Source: Paludibacter sp.
GTDB lineage: Bacteria > Bacteroidota > Bacteroidia > Bacteroidales > Paludibacteraceae
Direction of reading: 5' to 3'
Length of the DNA stretch: 9,315 nucleotides
Assembly (NCBI GenBank): GCA_024709185.1
Contig: JANJXE010000093.1
Span: 1 to 9,315, forward strand
Below the pieces are notes generated by a model, which had not been told where the DNA came from, did not search any database, and saw only the letters and a program-made list of their open reading frames with translations. Shown here in pieces: positions 1 to 7,066 of this stretch. Every line of letters begins with the position of its first letter. Position 1 is the first letter of the stretch. The translations under genes were made by a program, and so were the position numbers.

Positions 1-66
1 TTTGTTCTCTTTAGTCAATAAGTTTCCCAGCTGTTCCGCTGCCTGGTAAAACACGTCCCTAACCAT
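1..66 (-). CDS. N-terminal fragment of an unidentified protein (runs off left edge)
   Basis: On the minus strand an ATG at 66-64 opens a frame that stays open for 22 codons to the window edge. It begins MVRDVFYQAAEQLGN and continues with an amphipathic, Leu/Lys/Glu-rich stretch that would suit an N-terminal helix. No Shine-Dalgarno precedes it, as is usual for Bacteroidota. A TAnnTTTG-type -7 element lies about 57 bases upstream on the same strand, and the neighbouring SDR gene points the other way, so a divergent gene start here makes sense. The fragment is too short to name a family. A chance open frame of this length is possible, so the support is the promoter position and protein-like composition only. 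Confidence 0.5.
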   Translation of the reverse strand, partial: MVRDVFYQAAEQLGNLLTKENK

Positions 67-122
67 TGAACTGGAGGCACAATATACACAAATGTTCTGC
101 ATGTTTTTTTGAATATAAAGCA

Positions 123-130
123 CAAAAGTA
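123..130 (-). promoter_or_regulatory. Candidate -7 promoter element for the leftward gene
   Basis: Read on the minus strand this is TACTTTTG, a full match to the Bacteroidota primary-sigma -7 consensus TAnnTTTG. No good TTTG -33 element lies 19-21 bases upstream. Transcription would begin near 116-118, giving a leader of about 50 bases before the ATG at 66. Confidence 0.45.
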
Positions 131-143
131 CATTTTCTTTCTG

Positions 144-151
144 TATTTTTG
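144..151 (+). promoter_or_regulatory. Candidate -7 promoter element for the SDR gene
   Basis: TATTTTTG matches TAnnTTTG in full and ends 25 bases before the chosen SDR start at 177, leaving a leader of about 20 bases. No clear TTTG -33 partner is present. It forms a head-to-head pair with the minus-strand element at 123-130, with 13 bases between them. Confidence 0.45.
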
Positions 152-176
152 CGACTCACTTCATAATTTTACATCT

Positions 177-1184
177 ATGATATTGGTTACCGGGGCCACC
201 GGATTGGTGGGAAGTCATTTGTTGTGGCATCTGCTTCAGGAAGAAAAACGGGTTGTTGCTCTCATGCGCTATACGAGCAGTCTCCGGGCTGTTCAGGCTG
301 TCTTCGCAAGCTATACCAATTATCCGGAATTGTTCCTGAGCAGAATCGATTGGCGGGTAGCGGCAGTGAATAATCCGAATGCACTGGAAAAAGCACTGGA
401 TGGAGTGACAGAGGTATTTCATTGTGCTGCCGTTGTATCGCTCGGAGGCACCAGTAATGCTATTTCAGATGTGAATGTGGAAGGAACCCGTTTACTGCTC
501 GATTTATGCCTGCGGAAATCCATCCAACGTTTTTATTTTGTGAGTTCCATAGCTGCCTGCGGGAGTTACGACGACCAGCGCCCCATAGACGAAAATGCCC
601 CCTGGACCGGAATGGATCAAAAGTCGCTTTATGCGCAAACCAAATACCTTTCGGAACAAGAAGTATGGAAAGCCATGCGCAATGGTTTATCTGCAGCAAT
701 TGTCAATCCGGGAGTTATTTTGGGCTTTTCAGGGGTTAATAGCGGAAGCTCGTTGTTGTTTCACAGGGTACGCAAAGGTTTGCCTTTTTATATCGATGGA
801 GGTTCGGGTTATGTAGGTGTTAAGGATGTGGTTACGGCTCTGCTGCGAATTCGCAAAAAAGGAATAACAGGCGAACGTTACATACTGGTTAGCGATAACT
901 CAACCAATAAAGAAATTCTATCGATGATTGCCCGTGGATTTGGAAAGCAACCACCCCGCATTCGGGTTGGTTTGCCATTACTGATACTGGCAGGTAAAAT
1001 GATGAGTGTAGCCGGCAAAATATTCGGATTTAACCCTCCGCTCAATGAAACATCAGCACGTTCATCAGCTCACCGTGCCTACTTTTCATCTGAAAAAGTA
1101 AAAAACCACCTTCACATGGAATTTACTCCTGTAAAGATGGTTATAGATGAAACCTGTGAAATAATGATAAAACAGGATCGTTAA
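177..1184 (+). CDS. Extended-SDR NAD(P)-dependent epimerase/reductase
   Basis: This is a 335-residue protein of the extended short-chain dehydrogenase/reductase superfamily, in the NAD-dependent epimerase/dehydratase and dihydroflavonol-reductase-like group. A Rossmann fold opens at the first residue, with the dinucleotide-binding motif TGATGLVG at residues 5-12. Other family marks are HCAAVVS (82-88), N100 followed by VEGT, the catalytic serine region FVSSIAACG (121-129), the catalytic pair Y152/K156 (YAQTK) and NPGVILG (177-183). The C-terminal 130 residues form the variable substrate domain. The frame is open upstream to an ATG at 66, but those 37 extra residues are not SDR-like and cover the promoter region. 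The ATG at 177 puts the nucleotide-binding strand at the N-terminus, as the family expects. The substrate cannot be read from the sequence. It might be a nucleotide sugar, a sterol-like compound or an aldehyde/ketone. The gene ends interlocked with argD. Confidence 0.9.
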   Translation: MILVTGATGLVGSHLLWHLLQEEKRVVALMRYTSSLRAVQAVFASYTNYPELFLSRIDWRVAAVNNPNALEKALDGVTEVFHCAAVVSLGGTSNAISDVNVEGTRLLLDLCLRKSIQRFYFVSSIAACGSYDDQRPIDENAPWTGMDQKSLYAQTKYLSEQEVWKAMRNGLSAAIVNPGVILGFSGVNSGSSLLFHRVRKGLPFYIDGGSGYVGVKDVVTALLRIRKKGITGERYILVSDNSTNKEILSMIARGFGKQPPRIRVGLPLLILAGKMMSVAGKIFGFNPPLNETSARSSAHRAYFSSEKVKNHLHMEFTPVKMVIDETCEIMIKQDR

Positions 1185-2323
1185 TTTACAACAGGCTTTG
1201 TTTCCAGTACTTTTACAAAACGCTCCAGAAAAAGCCGGGCGTCGGCAATAGTGAGACTTAAGGGAGGTAAAAGCCGGATAATATTGGATCCGGATGCGCC
1301 GGTAAATACTTTTTCCTCAAACAAAAGGCGATTCCGGATTTCTTTTACAGGATAATCGAACTCAATACCTATCATCATTCCCAGACCACGAATTTCTTTA
1401 ATTCCAGGAATTTTCACCAATTCAGATAGTAGAAAGCTACCTACTTTTTCAGCATTTTCAACCAGCTTTTCCACTTTAATGATATCCAGCACAGCACTTC
1501 CTGCCACACAGGCCAGGTGATTACCTCCGAAGGTAGTTCCGAGCAATCCATGCGATGCTTTAAATTCAGGGGCAATCAACACCCCTCCGATTGGATAGCC
1601 ATTTCCCATTCCCTTTGCAACCGTGATGAGCCCCGGATGAATGCCAGCGTATTGATGAGCGAAAAACTTTCCACTTCGGCCATAACCCGACTGAATTTCA
1701 TCCAGAATCAGCACTGTTTCTGTTTCAAAACACAAGGCCTCGAGTTGTTGCAGGAAAGAAGCTTCCGGAATGTGAATGCCTCCAACTCCCTGTATTCCTT
1801 CTATGATTACTGCACTGAATTCGCGCTGTAACAGCAGCGGTCGGATGGCTTCAATATCGTTTATAGGTGTGAATACGACTTCCAGCCCTGCATTTACAGG
1901 AGCCACAATGGATGGGTTATCGGTTACCCGAACCGCAGCCGATGTACGGCCATGAAAGCTTTTTTGCAAAGCCAGTACTTTTTTTCTCCCATTGTGAAAA
2001 GAGGCCAGTTTCAGTGCATTTTCATTGGCTTCAGCTCCGGAATTAACCAGAAAAAGGCTATAGTCATCGTAACCCGACATCTTACCCAGCTTTTCGGCCA
2101 TCTCATCCTGAAGCTTATTGATGACTGAGTTTGAATAAAACATCAGCTTTTCAGCCTGATGAGTGAGCTTTTGTACAAAATAGGGGTGTGAATGCCCGAT
2201 GGAAATAACAGCATGTCCGCCGTAAAGATCCAGGTATTCAACTCCGTTTTTATCATAGGTTCTGCAACCAATTCCCTTTTCTATTTCTATAGGGAATACC
2301 GGATATACATCAAAAGGTTTCAT
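1181..2323 (-). CDS. argD: Acetylornithine (or succinylornithine) aminotransferase, ArgD
   Basis: This is a 380-residue cytosolic class III PLP-dependent aminotransferase of full family length. It interconverts N-acylglutamate semialdehyde and N-acylornithine, using glutamate as amino donor, in arginine synthesis. Visible marks are YLDLYGGHAVISIGHSHP (30-47), the PLP-phosphate segment SGAEAN (95-100), FHGRT (123-127), the cofactor aspartate D208 in LILDEIQSGYGRSG, the Schiff-base lysine K237 in VAKGMGNGYPIGG, GTTFGGNHLA (262-271) and the C-terminal IRLLPPL (349-355). The start MKPFDVYPVF matches how Bacteroidota ArgD proteins begin. Some Bacteroidota (Bacteroides fragilis) make arginine through N-succinyl rather than N-acetyl intermediates, so the acyl group is uncertain here. 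No other arg gene is in the window, which is unusual because argD often sits in an arg cluster. A related ornithine-type aminotransferase is a less likely alternative. Confidence 0.88.
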   Translation of the reverse strand: MKPFDVYPVFPIEIEKGIGCRTYDKNGVEYLDLYGGHAVISIGHSHPYFVQKLTHQAEKLMFYSNSVINKLQDEMAEKLGKMSGYDDYSLFLVNSGAEANENALKLASFHNGRKKVLALQKSFHGRTSAAVRVTDNPSIVAPVNAGLEVVFTPINDIEAIRPLLLQREFSAVIIEGIQGVGGIHIPEASFLQQLEALCFETETVLILDEIQSGYGRSGKFFAHQYAGIHPGLITVAKGMGNGYPIGGVLIAPEFKASHGLLGTTFGGNHLACVAGSAVLDIIKVEKLVENAEKVGSFLLSELVKIPGIKEIRGLGMMIGIEFDYPVKEIRNRLLFEEKVFTGASGSNIIRLLPPLSLTIADARLFLERFVKVLETKPVVN

Positions 2324-2378
2324 ACGATAGATAATAATTGTTTTTTCAAAGGCCGTATGGAACTTGCATGCCTACAGA

Positions 2379-2393
2379 ATCATAAATTATGAT
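2379..2393. promoter_or_regulatory. 15-base AT-rich palindrome upstream of argD (possible operator)
   Basis: ATCATAA-A-TTATGAT is a perfect 7-1-7 palindrome lying 56 bases upstream of the argD start, within the 113-base gap between the antiporter stop and argD. Placement and symmetry suit a dimeric repressor site. An arginine-responsive repressor is a natural guess, but the sequence does not show it. Short AT-rich palindromes also arise by chance. Confidence 0.3.
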
Positions 2394-2436
2394 GTGGTGT
2401 ATTTACATGCTCGTTTCATAGGCTGAAAGAGTTTTT

Positions 2437-3369
2437 TTATAAAGTTGAAATTGTCCAGATAAGGAATATTGTATACAGTACTAATAAAATGGCTCCTCCC
2501 CATCGTCGAAGGCTTCGTTCCCTGTTGGTATAAATAAACAGCAAGACCAGTAAACTACCCAGGGCAGTCATATATAAATCAACTTGTATTCCTTTGTAAA
2601 CCGGCAGGGGGCGAACCAGGGCACTGGCTGCAAGTACAAAAAACACATTAAAAATATTTGAGCCGATTACATTACCAAGGGCGATATCCGAATTTTTCTT
2701 AAAGGCTGCCACTACTGAGGTTGCCAGTTCAGGAAGCGAGGTTCCCAGGGCAACGATAGTGAGTCCGATAACAGCAGGACTAATTCCAAAGCCTGCAGCT
2801 ATATTGGTTGCCGAAGGAACAATCAGTTGAGCACCACCCACCAGGGCAGCCAGGCCACCTGTTATTAGTAGAAGGCTTTTCCAAATCTTCATGGGTTTAA
2901 AATCCTCAGGTTGTTCGTCGTTAGATTTAAGCGAGCGGCTTATTGTGGAATACATAAAACCGGCAAAGAAAAGCAACAGAATAGCACCATCAATGCGCGA
3001 AAGTTCGCCGCTGAGGATCATCATTAAAATAATTACAGGAGCCAAAAAGCTTAGGGGGATGTCGAACCTGCGTGAACTTTTTTGTGATACAATAGGATAA
3101 ACCACCGCAGCTGCACCAAGAATAACAAAGGTATTGATCATGTTGCTTCCAATGATATTGGTGAGAGCAATATCGGTAGTAGTGGGATTGAATGCAGCCA
3201 CCAGGTTCACTACCAGTTCGGGAGCCGATGTTCCGAATGCAACAACTGTCAGACCGATAATCAGGTTCGGCACGTTAAAGCGCTTCGCCATTCCGCTTGC
3301 ACCATCGACCAAAAAATTGGCACCTACTATCAGTAATACAAAACCAGCAACAATTAAAAGATAATCCAT
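2437..3369 (-). CDS. Calcium/sodium antiporter, CaCA family (YrbG-like)
   Basis: This is a 310-residue inner-membrane cation exchanger made of two inverted Na/Ca-exchanger repeats, about ten helices in all, close to the length of other prokaryotic members. The first alpha-repeat has GLTVVAFGTSAPE (39-51) and NIIGSNMIN (71-79). The second has GLTIVALGTSLPE (202-214) and GNVIGSNIFN (232-241). By family analogy to the archaeal exchanger NCX_Mj, the ion-coordinating residues are T47/S48/E51 with S75/N79, and T210/S211/E214 with S237/N241. A polar, charged loop at about 147-162 joins the two halves. It probably uses the sodium gradient to expel calcium, although ion selectivity cannot be read with certainty. 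It is 76 bases downstream of the Na/Pi cotransporter on the same strand, but a terminator lies between them and its own promoter element sits 26 bases before the start. No Shine-Dalgarno is seen. Confidence 0.92.
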   Translation of the reverse strand: MDYLLIVAGFVLLIVGANFLVDGASGMAKRFNVPNLIIGLTVVAFGTSAPELVVNLVAAFNPTTTDIALTNIIGSNMINTFVILGAAAVVYPIVSQKSSRRFDIPLSFLAPVIILMMILSGELSRIDGAILLLFFAGFMYSTISRSLKSNDEQPEDFKPMKIWKSLLLITGGLAALVGGAQLIVPSATNIAAGFGISPAVIGLTIVALGTSLPELATSVVAAFKKNSDIALGNVIGSNIFNVFFVLAASALVRPLPVYKGIQVDLYMTALGSLLVLLFIYTNRERSLRRWGGAILLVLYTIFLIWTISTL

Positions 3370-3384
3370 CAGACTTTTGAATAA

Positions 3385-3420
3385 AAAATCCCGACAAAAG
3401 TACGCAATTGTCGGGATTTT
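3385..3420 (-). terminator. Strong intrinsic terminator after the Na/Pi cotransporter
   Basis: A perfect 13-base-pair stem (left arm 3385-3397, AAAATCCCGACAA; right arm 3408-3420, TTGTCGGGATTTT) encloses a 10-base loop. On the minus strand the GC core is followed by six T residues. The hairpin begins 26 bases after the cotransporter stop codon and ends 15 bases before the antiporter start. The A/T flanks make it nearly symmetric, so it could also act on plus-strand transcripts, but no plus-strand gene ends here. Confidence 0.85.
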
Positions 3421-3425
3421 CTAAA
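3395..3425 (-). promoter_or_regulatory. Candidate promoter for the calcium/sodium antiporter, inside the terminator
   Basis: On the minus strand TACTTTTG (3402-3395) matches the Bacteroidota -7 element TAnnTTTG exactly. TTTA (3425-3422), three of four matches to the -33 TTTG, lies 19 bases upstream. Transcription would start near 3389, giving a leader of about 20 bases before the ATG at 3369. The -7 element occupies the terminator loop and the first bases of its descending arm, so the two signals share DNA. Confidence 0.5.
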
Positions 3426-3445
3426 ATTAAAAGCGAAAGTTTATT

Positions 3446-5245
3446 TTATTTTGAGCTGGCTTCGTTGAGCGCTTCAACAATATTGATAATATAATCGCCC
3501 ATTTTTTCAAACTCTGTAATGATGTCCATGTATGTGACACTTGCCTGGTATTCGTACTTTTTATCGTTTACATCCGATATATTCTGGCTACGAATCTGAT
3601 TTCTGAAATTATTAATTTCATTTTCGGTATTTTTCGAACGATTCAGTTCTTCGTCGCTAACGTTGTCGTTTTCGAGTGCTTCGTTCATCTGATTTATTGC
3701 CTTTTCCACCAGGTTCATCATCAATTCAATGTTATCCTGCATACCTTTGGTATACTCCGATTTATTGTCGACTTTTCGCATGATGGTGCGGGCAATATTG
3801 TGGCATCCGTCGCTCACACTTTCGATTTCCGAAACAACACGAAGCATCTTTTGAATCTGATGTTTACTTTCATCGCTTAAACGGCCATCGCCAACCTTAG
3901 TCAGGTATTTGGCAATTTCAACTTCCATCCGGTCGCTGATGCTCTCGTACTTCTGAATTCGGGTGAAGATCTTCACAATTTCATTTTCATTGCTTTCATT
4001 GATCATATCGCGGGTAAGCCCAAACATTTTGTGGGTGCGTAGTCCGTATGATTTAATCTCGTTCCAGGCCTGTACGAGCGATAGTTCCGAAGTCGAAAGC
4101 ATCCCGGTCGAAATGTACTGCAGCTGGAATTCTTCGTCGTTTTCTTTTTTCTTGATAATGAACGATACTGCTTTGGCAATGAGACTGGCAAACCAAATCA
4201 TTATAAAGGTATTGATAAGGTTAAACATGGAATGGAAGAGTGAAAGTCCATACGAAGTTGCAGTCTGAGAACTAACAAGTTCTGCCTGAAATGCTGCTTC
4301 TTCAGCACTTAAAAGAGAACTGTCAGTAGAGAGAATTCGAATGGCTTCAGGATGTTCGGAAAGAATTGCTGTGAATTCCGTTGGATTACCCAGGCCTATC
4401 GATTGAGTCAGGTTGGTAATCATATTCAAAAACGGATAAAACAAAAACAGCATCCAGATGATACCAAAAACATTGAACATAGTATGCGCAAGGGCAGCCC
4501 TTTTTGCTGAAACATTGGCTGGAATGGCTGCTAGGTTAGCGGTAATGGTAGTTCCGATATTTTCGCCCAAAACCATCGCTGCACCCAGTTCATACGAAAT
4601 CCATCCTTTCGACACCATAATCAGTGTAATAGCCATAGTAGCACTAGATGATTGCACAACGATAGTCAACAGTGTTCCGATTATCAGAAAGATGATAACG
4701 GATCCGAAACCCGACTGTGTATATTGTGTTAGAAATTCGAGAATCTCAGGATTACTTTTCAGGTCAGGAACCGAATTTTTAAGAAGTTCGAGGCCCATAA
4801 ACAACAACGCAAATCCAAGAATAAATTCTCCGTAGGATTTGCGTTTGCTTTTTGCTGAAAAAATCAGTGGAATTGCCACTGCTATCATGGGAAGGGAGTA
4901 CGTAGCTATACTAAATTTAAACCCGAATAAGGAAATGATCCAAGCGGTGATGGTGGTACCGATATTCGCCCCCATGATGACGGTTACCGATTGCAGTAGG
5001 TTTAGCAGTCCGGCATTTACAAAACTCACCACCATCACTGTGGTTGCCGATGAGGATTGAATAAGTGCGGTAATCATTAAGCCGGTCAACACTCCTGTGA
5101 ACCGGTTTCGGGTCATGGCCGTAAGTATCGACCTTAGTTTGTTCCCGGCTGCTTTCTGAAGTCCTTCACTCATTATTTTCATTCCGTAAAGAAACAAACC
5201 GAGTGCCCCGATGAGGGTGAGAAAATCGAAAAATGAATAATTCAT
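3446..5245 (-). CDS. Na/Pi cotransporter family protein with C-terminal PhoU-like domain
   Basis: This 599-residue inner-membrane protein belongs to the NptA/SLC34-like sodium-phosphate cotransporter family. It should import phosphate with sodium, although some relatives appear to export it. Two inverted repeats each carry the signature QSSSAT (63-68 and 198-203) followed by GANIGTT (92-98) and GENIGTT (227-233). Helices are evident from about residue 8 to 275 and again at about 335-364. Between them, residues 280-330 form a polar, probably extracytoplasmic segment. The C-terminal 200 residues are soluble, helical and PhoU-like, with the repeated ExxxD pattern of that fold in YESISD (433-438), IESVSD (474-479) and FEKMGD (579-584). 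This tail may sense phosphate status or metal. A well-formed promoter lies upstream and a strong terminator downstream, so the gene is probably monocistronic. No pst or pho genes are near it. Confidence 0.92.
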   Translation of the reverse strand: MNYSFFDFLTLIGALGLFLYGMKIMSEGLQKAAGNKLRSILTAMTRNRFTGVLTGLMITALIQSSSATTVMVVSFVNAGLLNLLQSVTVIMGANIGTTITAWIISLFGFKFSIATYSLPMIAVAIPLIFSAKSKRKSYGEFILGFALLFMGLELLKNSVPDLKSNPEILEFLTQYTQSGFGSVIIFLIIGTLLTIVVQSSSATMAITLIMVSKGWISYELGAAMVLGENIGTTITANLAAIPANVSAKRAALAHTMFNVFGIIWMLFLFYPFLNMITNLTQSIGLGNPTEFTAILSEHPEAIRILSTDSSLLSAEEAAFQAELVSSQTATSYGLSLFHSMFNLINTFIMIWFASLIAKAVSFIIKKKENDEEFQLQYISTGMLSTSELSLVQAWNEIKSYGLRTHKMFGLTRDMINESNENEIVKIFTRIQKYESISDRMEVEIAKYLTKVGDGRLSDESKHQIQKMLRVVSEIESVSDGCHNIARTIMRKVDNKSEYTKGMQDNIELMMNLVEKAINQMNEALENDNVSDEELNRSKNTENEINNFRNQIRSQNISDVNDKKYEYQASVTYMDIITEFEKMGDYIINIVEALNEASSK

Positions 5246-5293
5246 GCTAGTTTATTTATAGTGTATTGCATTTTTATTTTGCAGAACCCGATG

Positions 5294-5324
5294 CAAAAAT
5301 AGTTTAAATTAGCAAAACAGCAAA
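5294..5324 (-). promoter_or_regulatory. Bacteroidota housekeeping promoter for the Na/Pi cotransporter
   Basis: On the minus strand TTTG (5324-5321), exactly 19 bases, then TATTTTTG (5301-5294) match the Bacteroidota consensus TTTG-N19-TAnnTTTG at every specified position. Transcription would start near 5288, leaving a leader of about 43 bases to the ATG at 5245. This is the best promoter in the window. Confidence 0.68.
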
Positions 5325-5345
5325 TCAATTCTCAGGGTAATTCGC

Positions 5346-5353
5346 TACTTTTA
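5346..5353 (+). promoter_or_regulatory. Weak candidate -7 element for the nucleoside kinase operon
   Basis: TACTTTTA matches TAnnTTTG except for the last base and lies 33 bases before the kinase start. No TTTG is found 19-21 bases upstream. It is listed because a promoter is expected in this divergent 141-base region and nothing better is visible on the plus strand. Confidence 0.3.
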
Positions 5354-5386
5354 CCGAAATTTTTTTAACCCTTTGAACGACTCCCT

Positions 5387-7054
5387 ATGAGCAATACGGT
5401 GACGATTTTTTGTAAAAATACCGGTAAGTATCATGATTTTCAGCGTGGTACATCCTTGATGGAAATATTAACTTCGCTAAAGGTTGAACTAAGTTATCCT
5501 GTAGTGGCTGCCCGTGTTAATTACAAGGTTGAAGATCTTAACTTTCTGATTTATAAACCGAAAGATATTGAGTTTATTGATATGAGCACTTCATCTGGTA
5601 TGCGTGTGTATGTGCGTACACTCAGTATGGTTTTTGCTTTAGCTGTTCGGCAACTGTTTCCTGATGCTGTTCTGAGAATTATGCACTCAATATCACGTGG
5701 ATATTACTGCCGTATCGATCATCTCGGTTTTTATTTGGGAGAAGAACACATAGCAGCATTGAAACAGCAAATGGAATCGTTAATAAAACAAGGTTTGCCG
5801 ATAGTTACTGAAGAAAAGCAGGTAAAAGAAGTGAAGAAATTGTTTCAAAAACAGATGAATGACCACGAAGATCTTACACTATTTGAAACTATCAATACTC
5901 CTTATGTTCGATATTTCCGCATTGGCGATTATGTCGATTTCTACAACGGAGTACTGCTGCCCGATACATCTTATCTGTCGATGTTTGATTTAGCTCCTTA
6001 TTACGACGGAATTTTGCTAAGGGTTCCCAACCGTCAGCAACCCGACCGACTTGAAGAGTTTGAGATGATGCCTAAGTTGTATGAGATTTTCAATGAGTTT
6101 ATCAGCTGGAATAAAATTATGAAACTGAATACGATTGGGGAGTTTAATATCGCCTGTCGTAACAAGCAATCGTTCGACCTGATTAAAGTAGCCGAAGCAC
6201 TGCATGAAAAGAAAGTGGCCTACATTGCCGACCAGATTGAAGCACGGGAAAATATCCGTTTTGTGCTTGTATCAGGTCCTTCGTCGTCGGGTAAAACTAC
6301 CTTCAGTAAACGACTATCGGTACAGCTGATGGTGAGTGGACTCAAGCCGGTGATTATCTCTATGGATAACTATTTTGTTAATCGGGTGGATACACCCCTT
6401 GATGAAAACGGGGAATACGATTTTGAAACAATTGAGGCACTGGATCTTCCGTTTTTCAATAGTCAGATGCAGCAATTGCTCAACGGTGAAGAGGTGGAAT
6501 TGCCTTTTTATGATTTTGAAGCTGGAAAACGAGCTTTCAGAGGGGAAAAGCTCAAGCTCGACCACGATACTGTGGTTATTCTGGAAGGAATTCACGCACT
6601 GAATCCTCTTTTTCTCAGAGAGATTAAGCCTGAATTGAAGTTTAAGATCTATGTTTCAGCGCTTACAACCATTTCTATCGACAATCACAACTGGATTCCC
6701 ACTACCGATACCCGACTGCTGAGGCGGATTATACGCGATTACAGATTCCGTAATTATTCGGCCCGTGAAACGATTGGCCGATGGCCCAGTGTGCGTCGTG
6801 GTGAAGAAAAATGGATTTTCCCTTATCAGGAAGAAGCGGATGTGATGTTTAACTCGGCCCTGATTTTTGAACTGGCTGTATTGAAACGTCATGCTGAACC
6901 TATCCTGGCTGAAGTTCCGAAATATTGCGATGAATATACCGAAACACATCGCTTGCTCAAATTTCTTAATTTCTTTGTTTCAATCCCCGACCGCGAAATT
7001 CCACCTACTTCGTTGCTGCGTGAATTCATGGGTGGTAGTAGTTTCAGGTATTAA
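5387..7054 (+). CDS. Nucleoside kinase (uridine kinase-like) with TGS and ThrRS-like N-terminal domains
   Basis: This 555-residue cytosolic protein has three parts. Residues 1-70 are a TGS domain (TIFCKNTGKYHDFQRGTSLM region). Residues about 72-240 resemble the second additional (editing) domain of threonyl-tRNA synthetase (RQLFPDAVLRIMH, SRGYYCRIDH). Residues about 285-500 are a P-loop kinase of the uridine kinase/phosphoribulokinase type. The kinase has Walker A GPSSSGKTT (297-305), the substrate-side SMDNYF (325-330), EGIHALNP (400-407) and the arginine-rich lid TDTRLLRRIIRDYRFRN (440-456). It is expected to phosphorylate a nucleoside, probably a pyrimidine, in salvage. The ThrRS-like part lacks the zinc-site HxxxH motif of true ThrRS and reads RTLSMVFAL there, so aminoacyl-tRNA editing is unlikely. 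Its role is unknown, perhaps RNA or ligand sensing. The gene heads a tight run with the VanZ-like gene and dprA. Substrate is inferred from family only. Confidence 0.88.
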   Translation: MSNTVTIFCKNTGKYHDFQRGTSLMEILTSLKVELSYPVVAARVNYKVEDLNFLIYKPKDIEFIDMSTSSGMRVYVRTLSMVFALAVRQLFPDAVLRIMHSISRGYYCRIDHLGFYLGEEHIAALKQQMESLIKQGLPIVTEEKQVKEVKKLFQKQMNDHEDLTLFETINTPYVRYFRIGDYVDFYNGVLLPDTSYLSMFDLAPYYDGILLRVPNRQQPDRLEEFEMMPKLYEIFNEFISWNKIMKLNTIGEFNIACRNKQSFDLIKVAEALHEKKVAYIADQIEARENIRFVLVSGPSSSGKTTFSKRLSVQLMVSGLKPVIISMDNYFVNRVDTPLDENGEYDFETIEALDLPFFNSQMQQLLNGEEVELPFYDFEAGKRAFRGEKLKLDHDTVVILEGIHALNPLFLREIKPELKFKIYVSALTTISIDNHNWIPTTDTRLLRRIIRDYRFRNYSARETIGRWPSVRRGEEKWIFPYQEEADVMFNSALIFELAVLKRHAEPILAEVPKYCDEYTETHRLLKFLNFFVSIPDREIPPTSLLREFMGGSSFRY

Positions 7055-7066
7055 AATTAATAGACC

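Noticed and set aside
66..176. Upstream in-frame extension of the SDR protein to an ATG at 66
   Set aside because: The added 37 residues (rich in Phe, Tyr, Cys, Lys) are not SDR-like, cover the -7 element and the divergent gene's start, and precede a start that already fits the Rossmann N-terminus.
1517..1831. Plus-strand frame opposite argD
   Set aside because: It is antisense to the PLP-lysine and aspartate motifs of ArgD, so codon conservation there explains the open frame.
2401..2436. Possible terminator after the calcium/sodium antiporter
   Set aside because: CTCTTTCA and TGAAACGAG pair only imperfectly on the minus strand and no T-run follows, so it cannot be called a terminator.
3963..5060. 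Three plus-strand open frames opposite the Na/Pi cotransporter
   Set aside because: They are antisense shadows of a long, well-supported membrane protein, with no family motif and no promoter or ribosome site of their own.
3446..5245. Internal repeats in the cotransporter as a DNA repeat or duplication event
   Set aside because: The QSSSAT and G[AE]NIGTT pairs are the normal inverted-repeat architecture of the Na/Pi family and the DNA copies are diverged.
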